Below, one piece after another: positions 29,393 to 35,053 of a DNA stretch of 35,053 bases. Position numbers and translations under genes: made by a program. The stretch is from a virus: IMG/VR virus record IMGVR_UViG_3300043395_000563, positions 1-35,053 of that record; one strand, 5' to 3'. Each line of letters begins with the position of its first letter. Position 1 is the first letter of the stretch. Below the pieces are notes generated by a model. That model was not told where the DNA came from. It made no database searches and saw only the letters and a program-made list of their open reading frames with translations.

Positions 29393-29400
29393 GCTAAATA
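29393..29400 (+). promoter_or_regulatory. Late-type promoter motif GCTAAATA, site 5
   Basis: GCTAAATAAAG lies 27 bases before the portal ATG in a short gap after TerL. A predicted start near 29406 gives a leader with AAAGGAAC. Confidence 0.6.
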
Positions 29401-29427
29401 AAGCATCAGCAAAGGAACTCTGACCAT

Positions 29428-31686
29428 ATGTTAGACATTAAACATCAAGTAGTCCAAGATATCAATCAAAATGTAAAGCAAAACGCCACCTTCGTCCGTA
29501 TGAAAAATCAGATGGATATAAAGATGGCTTCTTATCTAAGATATCTGGGCACTAAAAACGCAGTCAATCGAGCAACTGACTATCACTATCTATGCTTGGC
29601 GGTGACTGACTCTACAGCCCCGGTAAATGGCATTGACTATATTCACCCATCTGTAAAGCCAGTAGTAGATTATGCTACAGCAGTTATCACCAAGGGACTA
29701 ATGCCCAATGGCGAAATCAACTTCGAGTTCGTACCCGACAATGAAGCTGACGAAGTAGCCGCACGCCAAGCTACTAATATGGTCAGTCGAGTAGTAAATC
29801 AGATGAATGATCCGCACTTTATCTTAGAGCGTTGGGTTATGGACTCCGCGATGCATAAAAACGGTATGATGATGATCAAACCTATTCGCGAGCCAATCAC
29901 ACGCTATATCGAAACACAAGGTACTAACGAACAACTACAAGCATTCGAAGTTCAAGCCGCTGAAGCTGGACTAACAGCAGTAAGACAAAGCAAAACAAGA
30001 CTAACGGTCGATATGGCTCGCGTAAAAGCCGAGCTACAACAAGTATTAGGCGAACAAGCCGGAGCCATTGACGAAGAACGCTTTAATCAAACAATCGACG
30101 CAATACGAGCAGGCGAAGAAGGCGTACCAGAAACCGCTATTGATCCAGTCGCAGATCAAGAATCAGCACTAAATGACGCAGTTCGTCGCAACACAATCTT
30201 CAAAGCCAAATACAAACTAACTGGCTACAACATCAACATTCGTTTCCACCCTATCGCTCAACACTATTGGATCTGCGATCCTACCGTACCAGAAATGCGA
30301 GACCAACCTTTCTGCGGCTACTACGACCCAATGAGTATCCAAGAAGTAATGGAACTATATCCCGACATCGACTTAGAAAAGTTTCGTGAGTATGCCGAAT
30401 ACAATATGAATGGAGCGTATCAAGCAGGTTCAGTATTAAACAACTTGGCTATTCACGCTCGAGACTCTGTGCCGGTAATGGGTATCCCAGTAAGTTCAGC
30501 CGCATCAGCAGATCCAGATAGCCGACAAGTATCAGTAGTGACCGTTTGGAACAAATACGACATTGACGGAGACGGCGAGTTAGAGTTGGTAGAACTAATC
30601 TATTCGGGCTCATATATTATCAGTGCTCGCGAAGTAGAGTTCATCCCAGTAGCCAATATGTGTCCAAAGCCACTACCCGGCAACTTCTATGGTATGAGTA
30701 TCGGCGAATCAGTAATCCCAATGCAGGAGTACAACACATCAGCCGCTCGAGCAGAGATTCAACTGGGCCTACTAACAGCAACACCTCGTATTGGTGTCAA
30801 GCCAGATCGCGTAGATTTCGAAATGATGCAGGACGGCGAGTCAGCAATCTTTATTCTCGACTCAAAGTTCGACCCACAAAAAGACATTTACCAAATGCCA
30901 GCACCGTCAGGCAACCTTCAGTTCTTAGAAGTAGCTATGAATCGTATCCAACAAGATACAATGGCAATGGTAGGTATGACTACTCCACAAGATGTATTCA
31001 ACCCAGAAGTTATGGCAGCTGGCAACTCCGGCATCAAACTACAAATGGCATTATCGCCAAACCAAATCATTCAAGACAATACGGTTCGCAACGCATCAGA
31101 AGGTCTTAAAGAAGCACTTTATCTCATCTGGCGCACACTAATCCAGTACGGTGATGACTACGGCGTTAAAAAGTTAGCACAAGCCGATCACCCAGAAGAA
31201 AAAGGCGAGTTCTTAGACTTTACTCAATGGGACGAAATGAACTTTATTGATCGTAAGCAGATTCAGTTAGAGTTAGCAGTAGGTATGATGAGCGACGAAA
31301 ACTCACTAAATCGCTTACAAGTTATTCGCAAGTGCCAAACAGACTTGTATGCCACAACCCAAGCTATGTCGGCTGCCGGCACACTAACACCAGACATCTA
31401 CAAAAAGATCAAAAAGCCATTCGCAGATACTCTTTATGTCTTAGGCGTAAAAGACTGCGATACATATCTGCCATCAGACAAAGAAGTACTGGCAATGATC
31501 GAATCAGCTAAGAAAGCAAGTGAAAACAAGCAACCAAGCCCAGATGATCAGAAGAAGATGGCCGACGCAGGGTTGGCAAAAGCCAAAACAGCACAAGTAA
31601 TGAGCGAAGTCGAAGGCACAGATCCAGATACACAACTCAACTATATGAGTATCGCAACTGGTAAGGCACAAGACTACGGTCATTGA
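29428..31686 (+). CDS. Portal protein (P22-like)
   Basis: A 752-aa protein, close to the length of the P22 portal (725). Blocks such as VKPVVDYATAVITKGLMP, VMDSAMHKNGMMMIKPIREP, IGESVIPMQEYNTSAARAE and GNSGIKLQMALSPNQIIQDN are characteristic of the large podovirus portals, with a long helical stem and a C-terminal helical tail (KPSPDDQKKMADAGLAK-like). Twelve copies would form the DNA channel at one capsid vertex and dock TerL and the adaptor. It follows TerL directly, as usual. Confidence 0.88.
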   Translation: MLDIKHQVVQDINQNVKQNATFVRMKNQMDIKMASYLRYLGTKNAVNRATDYHYLCLAVTDSTAPVNGIDYIHPSVKPVVDYATAVITKGLMPNGEINFEFVPDNEADEVAARQATNMVSRVVNQMNDPHFILERWVMDSAMHKNGMMMIKPIREPITRYIETQGTNEQLQAFEVQAAEAGLTAVRQSKTRLTVDMARVKAELQQVLGEQAGAIDEERFNQTIDAIRAGEEGVPETAIDPVADQESALNDAVRRNTIFKAKYKLTGYNINIRFHPIAQHYWICDPTVPEMRDQPFCGYYDPMSIQEVMELYPDIDLEKFREYAEYNMNGAYQAGSVLNNLAIHARDSVPVMGIPVSSAASADPDSRQVSVVTVWNKYDIDGDGELELVELIYSGSYIISAREVEFIPVANMCPKPLPGNFYGMSIGESVIPMQEYNTSAARAEIQLGLLTATPRIGVKPDRVDFEMMQDGESAIFILDSKFDPQKDIYQMPAPSGNLQFLEVAMNRIQQDTMAMVGMTTPQDVFNPEVMAAGNSGIKLQMALSPNQIIQDNTVRNASEGLKEALYLIWRTLIQYGDDYGVKKLAQADHPEEKGEFLDFTQWDEMNFIDRKQIQLELAVGMMSDENSLNRLQVIRKCQTDLYATTQAMSAAGTLTPDIYKKIKKPFADTLYVLGVKDCDTYLPSDKEVLAMIESAKKASENKQPSPDDQKKMADAGLAKAKTAQVMSEVEGTDPDTQLNYMSIATGKAQDYGH

Positions 31687-31703
31687 TCAATAGCTATAGC
31701 TAT
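31682..31703. promoter_or_regulatory. Two overlapping palindromes after the portal gene
   Basis: ATTGATCAAT (31682-31691) and ATAGCTATAGCTAT (31690-31703, 14 bp, perfect) overlap by two bases at the portal stop codon. Eight bases later a copy of the 17-bp motif follows (31711-31727). A dimeric regulator site is likely; a promoter is not clear by sequence. Confidence 0.45.
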
Positions 31704-31710
31704 CTATTAC

Positions 31711-31727
31711 CATAGTGTAGTAGATCT
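31711..31727 (+). promoter_or_regulatory. 17-bp motif copy upstream of the 31745 gene
   Basis: CATAGTGTAGTAGATCT matches TATAGTGTAGTACATCT (8017-8033 and 8774-8790) at 15 of 17 bases and, reversed, the early promoter at 6895-6911. It lies 17 bases before the 31745 start. Confidence 0.55.
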
Positions 31728-31744
31728 TTTGGAAAGGAAACGAA

Positions 31745-32086
31745 ATGATATCTGAAGACGCAATCGACGCTTATAATCGTCGTCTTACAATGGACCTAAG
31801 CAATACTAAAAAGCTAACTCCATCGCAACGAGACGCAATAAAAAACTATGGTAGCTTGGCCGAGACTCTGCTAACAAACAGAGACTTGGCTATGTTTATA
31901 CATCACTTCAAGTTCGAAGTAAATGACGCACTTGTAAGCATAACAACGCACACACCAGAAGCAAACGCCGAACGGGTAGCGTTGGCAAATCAACTAAGTG
32001 GCATTGACGGATTTGTCAATACACTAAAAGCCGCAGTATATCGTAAGAACAAACTTATATCTGCCGAAACCGAAGATGCTAAATAA
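31745..32086 (+). CDS. Unknown helical protein between portal and scaffold
   Basis: A 113-aa protein with GGAAAGGAAAC upstream. Helical with mixed charge (SGIDGFVNTLKAAVYRKNKL). No membrane segment or known motif. Place between the portal and scaffold suggests head assembly. Its own last codons and stop overlap a late-type promoter motif (GCT AAA TAA at 32078). Confidence 0.6.
   Translation: MISEDAIDAYNRRLTMDLSNTKKLTPSQRDAIKNYGSLAETLLTNRDLAMFIHHFKFEVNDALVSITTHTPEANAERVALANQLSGIDGFVNTLKAAVYRKNKLISAETEDAK
32078..32085 (+). promoter_or_regulatory. Late-type promoter motif GCTAAATA, site 6
   Basis: GCTAAATAAAAG overlaps the stop codon of the 31745 gene and lies 48 bases before the scaffold ATG. 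A predicted start near 32091 would give a leader with AGAGGATA. Confidence 0.55.
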
Positions 32087-32133
32087 AAGTACAAGGTAAT
32101 CTACATAGACCCTTGACACATTAGAGGATAAAA

Positions 32134-33294
32134 ATGGAAACAACAACGATCGCGCCCAACTCTCCAGGAGTGGCCAACGATACACAAGCAGTTCCAAGTT
32201 TAGATTCAATCGCTACTAAGATGACCGCTATGCGTGAGCAAACCGAGCGTAATCTACTTAGACAGCAAACTGAACAAACTGCGTCAGGAGCAGATGAGGA
32301 ATCATCAAGCCCTGTGGCAACTGAAGAAGGTGCCGAAGTTGTCGATATCGACGACACTGAATATAGTAGCGACACTGAAGACTCTGCCGCCCAGCCAGAA
32401 GAGGCTGTAAGCACAGACAACTCAGATTCTACAGCAGACGAACTTATTGACTTTATCGAGTTCGCAGAAACTAACCCGAACGCCAAGTTCAAGTTTATGC
32501 GTAATGGTAAAGAAGTGGTTATTGATGCTAAGAAGGCCGCGGCTATTTTGGGTCAAGGATCGGCAATACACGAGGAAGCACGCCAGCTCAAGATAGAGAA
32601 GGCCGAGTTCGAAGAGTATGCTAAAGAAGCTCGCGTAAAGCAAGATGGACTTACTTTAGCGTTAGAAATGACCGTTCAGCCAAAACTAAAAAAGGCCTAT
32701 AACGAAATCATCAAGACGCAAGGTTATCAATCTACTTTCCAACAGCAACTTCGCCAAACTAACGATCCAGCGCAAATCGCAAGGATTCAAGCAAGTATGG
32801 CACAGAACGAGCAGTATATTAGACAGCAACAGCAGTACATCAACAAAGTAATGCCAGCTATCGAAACATTCAAGCAAGTTCGTGCTCAACAGGTCAATCA
32901 AGCCCTGGAGGCAAGTCGCAAGAACTTCGCTGACAAAGAACTTAAAAACGAGTTCGTGTTTAACGAAGTAAGAGACAAGCTGTCAAAAGTATGGCCATCA
33001 GCCAATGCCGAGACACTACCGGGAGTTAGAAACTTAGACCTTATCGCTTCTGACGAAGCACTATTAAGTTTAGTCAGAGACGGTTTGCGATATCGCGATA
33101 AGCCAGGAGTTAAATCCGCAGGATCAAGTATGGCAGCACTTACTTCAAGAAAAGGCAGTTCAACACCAAAAGCAGGGCCAGATAGTAATATCGAAAAACT
33201 TCGCGAACAAGCCAAGGCAGGCGATAAAAAAGCCGCCGACAATCTACTGATGCAACGACTACAGAGTATTCGTAGCGGTAGAGGTTCAAGATAA
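32134..33294 (+). CDS. Scaffold protein
   Basis: A 386-aa protein. The first 110 residues are acidic and Ser/Thr-rich (EEGAEVVDIDDTEYSSDTED), then come a helical middle (AIHEEARQLKIEKAEFEEYA; QQQLRQTNDPAQIARIQASM; NKVMPAIETFKQVRAQQV) and a basic Gly/Ser tail. This low-complexity acidic-helical design directly before the capsid gene is typical of podovirus scaffolds, which guide prohead assembly and are removed later. Starts after AGAGGATA. Confidence 0.8.
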   Translation: METTTIAPNSPGVANDTQAVPSLDSIATKMTAMREQTERNLLRQQTEQTASGADEESSSPVATEEGAEVVDIDDTEYSSDTEDSAAQPEEAVSTDNSDSTADELIDFIEFAETNPNAKFKFMRNGKEVVIDAKKAAAILGQGSAIHEEARQLKIEKAEFEEYAKEARVKQDGLTLALEMTVQPKLKKAYNEIIKTQGYQSTFQQQLRQTNDPAQIARIQASMAQNEQYIRQQQQYINKVMPAIETFKQVRAQQVNQALEASRKNFADKELKNEFVFNEVRDKLSKVWPSANAETLPGVRNLDLIASDEALLSLVRDGLRYRDKPGVKSAGSSMAALTSRKGSSTPKAGPDSNIEKLREQAKAGDKKAADNLLMQRLQSIRSGRGSR

Positions 33295-33317
33295 CCATTC
33301 TTAAAGGAAATAATAAA

Positions 33318-34490
33318 ATGGCAGAAATCACAACCAGTCAAATCGGCAACGGTACAACAGCTTATGGCGCTGACATCGTTGTTAAAGACTTAGACTTAGA
33401 TGTATCCAACCGTGTCAAGGATGACACTCCTGTTCTAAACATGGCGATGAGCAAGAAGCGTAAAGTCAATAGCACTTTACCACTATGGACAGACGATATC
33501 TATCGTACTCCTGGTGTTCAAGCTCAAGTTGAGGGCGCTCCAGTTGATGTAAATCAAGCCGAAAGCAACAGCCGCTATAACTTAGGCAACTACACACAAA
33601 TCTTCTCTACCGTTATCGCATCCAGCGGTACAGCTCGCGCAGTAATGCAAGCTGGTGGAGATCCACAGGCTTATCAAGAAGTTAAGCAGTTGATCGAACT
33701 AATGTTCGATGTCGAAGCTCAGTTGGTTCGTAATGACCAAATCGGTACAAAGTACGCTGGTCAAAGCGGTACAGCGGCTGGTGTTGGCGACAATGTAAGC
33801 GGTCGTCGTATGGGTTCGTTGGCAGCTTTCGCTGGCACACAATCCTTCAATACAACTTCCGGTACATTGACAGGTATCAGTTCTTGGGTCAATAACGAAG
33901 ATACAGACAACGCAACAGAAACAGCTGGCGCTTTAGATATCTACGGTAATGGTTCAAGCTTCTATACAGGTACATTCACTAACGAACTATTCAGCCCAGC
34001 ACTATACAAGCAGTTGGTGACCGTAGCTGAACAGCGTTATAACGCTAAGATTCGTACCGTTGTAGCTCCAACAAGCCTACGCACAAGTATCTCTGACAAC
34101 ATCGCTCAGTCTCGTGGCATCAACCGTGTCAATAGCGAGCGTGGCGACACAATCCAGACATACGAAGGCGACTTCAACTACACATACGAAATCCACGACA
34201 GCTGGATTATGGACAGCGTTGGTACATCCAACTCTATCTACTTCTTGAACGAAGATGTAGTTCAGTGGGGTTCTTTACGCGACTTAGGTCCAAACAACGA
34301 AGTATTCAGCAATGCTGACGCTTCATTGGATCAGTTCTTGCTCGAAGGCACGCTGATTGTTCGCAACCCAGCAGGCGTTGGTGTTCTAAACAACATCGTA
34401 GCTGGTACAGACCAACAAGCCAACTTACCAGGCGCACGCCCATCTGCTTTAGTCAGCCGCGTGAATGCTGGTGCTGGCAGCACCGTATAA
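33318..34490 (+). CDS. Major capsid protein (SU10/DUF5309-type, HK97-like)
   Basis: A 390-aa protein with AAAGGAAAT upstream. Characteristic blocks are NYTQIFSTVIASSGTARAVM, a following long helix QAYQEVKQLIELMFDVEAQL, RYNAKIRTVVAPTSLRTSIS and DSWIMDS, which match the SU10 major capsid family in my memory, with the HK97 fold. Codon choice here is slightly different from neighbours (more GTT/GGT/CGT), as expected for a highly expressed gene. It follows the scaffold directly and is closed by a terminator. Confidence 0.85.
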   Translation: MAEITTSQIGNGTTAYGADIVVKDLDLDVSNRVKDDTPVLNMAMSKKRKVNSTLPLWTDDIYRTPGVQAQVEGAPVDVNQAESNSRYNLGNYTQIFSTVIASSGTARAVMQAGGDPQAYQEVKQLIELMFDVEAQLVRNDQIGTKYAGQSGTAAGVGDNVSGRRMGSLAAFAGTQSFNTTSGTLTGISSWVNNEDTDNATETAGALDIYGNGSSFYTGTFTNELFSPALYKQLVTVAEQRYNAKIRTVVAPTSLRTSISDNIAQSRGINRVNSERGDTIQTYEGDFNYTYEIHDSWIMDSVGTSNSIYFLNEDVVQWGSLRDLGPNNEVFSNADASLDQFLLEGTLIVRNPAGVGVLNNIVAGTDQQANLPGARPSALVSRVNAGAGSTV

Positions 34491-34512
34491 TCTACGAAAG
34501 TAGCTATACAAT

Positions 34513-34540
34513 AGAAAGCCCCGCCCGTCGGGGCTTTCTT
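34513..34540 (+). terminator. Rho-independent terminator after the capsid gene
   Basis: AGAAAGCCCC (34513-34522) pairs with GGGGCTTTCT (34530-34539) around a seven-base loop; a short T-rich end follows. It sits just before a late-type promoter motif, the same terminator-promoter order seen at 13665-13723. Confidence 0.9.
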
Positions 34541-34546
34541 ACGAGT

Positions 34547-34554
34547 GCTAAATA
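34547..34554 (+). promoter_or_regulatory. Late-type promoter motif GCTAAATA, site 7 (possible leaderless start)
   Basis: GCTAAATATAG lies right after the capsid terminator and only five bases before the ATG at 34560. By T4 late-promoter spacing the first transcribed base would be the A of that ATG. No ribosome site is present. Confidence 0.55.
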
Positions 34555-34559
34555 TAGAT

Positions 34560-35053
34560 ATGGACTACAATAAACCCGAATATCTGGACGACAAAGATCC
34601 AGAGAAAAACTATGACTACTACCGCCAAGACCACGGTGGTATGGTATCAGAACACAACGGCATCGCTGATCGCTTACTAAAAAACAATGATCTATATAGA
34701 TCAATGAAGGGCGATTGGAGTAGAACTGCCGAAAACAAATCAGGCAACATTATAACAACTACCGGACGAGAGGACGGTAAGTTCTATATCAAACGAGAAC
34801 AGAAAAACGCTGAAGCAGTAGCTCGTCGATGTGCTGAATATCGCAAAGCAGCCGAAGCAGGTATCCCAGACCCAATGGCACCACTAATGCCCGACGGTAA
34901 GTTGGGATGGAAGTGGATGGACTTACCCAATGTAGTAAGCATTCGTATTTCCGATCAATACTTCGGTGGTATGCCTTGGAACGCACTTAAAAACGATAGA
35001 ACATTAAAGGCTCAGTTCTATCGTGTAGTTCAACAAGAATATCCGCAGTATGT
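34560..35053 (+). CDS. Unknown phage protein, 5' part (continues at 1-197)
   Basis: The first 165 codons of a 193-aa protein that runs off the right end of the window and finishes at 1-197. It starts MDYNKPEYLDDKDPEKNYDY, acidic at first and more basic later; blocks such as SGNIITTTGREDGKFYIKRE and LGWKWMDLPNVVSIRISDQY look like a compact folded domain. No family recognised. The ATG at 34560 has no Shine-Dalgarno site and may be translated from a leaderless message; an internal ATG at 34641 is a weaker alternative. It lies between capsid and adaptor. Confidence 0.7.
   Translation, partial: MDYNKPEYLDDKDPEKNYDYYRQDHGGMVSEHNGIADRLLKNNDLYRSMKGDWSRTAENKSGNIITTTGREDGKFYIKREQKNAEAVARRCAEYRKAAEAGIPDPMAPLMPDGKLGWKWMDLPNVVSIRISDQYFGGMPWNALKNDRTLKAQFYRVVQQEYPQY
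34945..35053. repeat. 109-bp terminal direct repeat, right copy
   Basis: Identical to 1-109. See the left copy: the sequence is best treated as a circular map of about 34,944 bp. Confidence 0.95.

Noticed and set aside
32113-32118. TTGACA before the scaffold gene
   Set aside because: It is only about 16 bases from the ATG, leaving no room for a -10 and a leader.
1-35053. CRISPR array, integrase, attachment site, insertion sequence
   Set aside because: No regularly spaced repeats, recombinase motifs or IS ends were seen; the 38-bp repeat pair is too few and too far apart for an array.

Overview
This window looks like the complete genome of a small double-stranded DNA tailed phage with a podovirus-type gene set (large terminase, P22-like portal, scaffold, HK97-fold/SU10-type capsid protein, tail nozzle, ejection proteins including a lytic transglycosylase, and fibres). 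The first and last 109 bases are identical and one gene runs off the right end and resumes at the left, so the contig is a circular map of about 34,944 bp (circularly permuted or concatemeric DNA). Size and gene set resemble HTVC010P-type pelagiphages, but the base composition (mid-40s % GC by eye) is higher than I remember for those; the host cannot be named. No tRNA, integrase, repressor of known type, CRISPR, helicase, primase or phage RNA polymerase was recognised. All genes but one are on the + strand, tightly packed and often overlapping by 1-4 bases, with clear Shine-Dalgarno sequences. Codons ending in A (CTA, GTA, ACA, GCA, CGA) are used heavily.

Layout. (a) 34560-end plus 1-5486: a protein of unknown function, a probable head-tail adaptor and two related fibre proteins, closed by a terminator at about 5545-5583. 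(b) 5625-6663: an XhlA/holin-like membrane protein and a two-HTH DNA-binding protein. (c) 6664-6956: a gene-free stretch with a late-type promoter motif, several hairpins (candidate structured RNA) and then a sigma70-like promoter. (d) 6957-8778: three genes, the third a very small protein with the three palm motifs of family A polymerases; a 38-bp direct repeat lies inside it and at its end. (e) 8990-11051: ParB-methyltransferase fusion and a TerS-like protein. (f) 11306-13619: small early-type genes and a ParB/DGQHR-like protein, closed by a strong terminator. (g) 13751-24664: tail nozzle, structural proteins, a 2OG-Fe(II) oxygenase fused to a DUF6817/HD-like domain, an Asp-rich low-complexity protein, ejection proteins (S74 chaperone-like, transglycosylase) and a Dps/ferritin-like protein. 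(h) 24642-25142: the only minus-strand gene (acetyltransferase-like). (i) 25246-34490: small RGPTKGN-motif proteins, packaging genes, portal, scaffold and capsid, closed by a terminator.

How it fits together. Two sigma70-like promoters (6880-6908, 12012-12040) share the same -35 context and probably drive early genes. A different motif, (G/A)CTAAATA followed by T or A, lies at seven positions on the + strand, six of them at heads of structural transcription units and often directly after terminators; it looks like a T4-late-type promoter without a recognisable phage sigma factor. A second recurring 17-bp motif (TATAGTGTAGYACATCT) lies on the early promoter, twice in the polymerase gene and once upstream of the 31745 gene, suggesting an operator or origin element. 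The most unusual items are the minimal polymerase, this double promoter/operator architecture, the phage Dps-like protein and the oxygenase-HD fusion.
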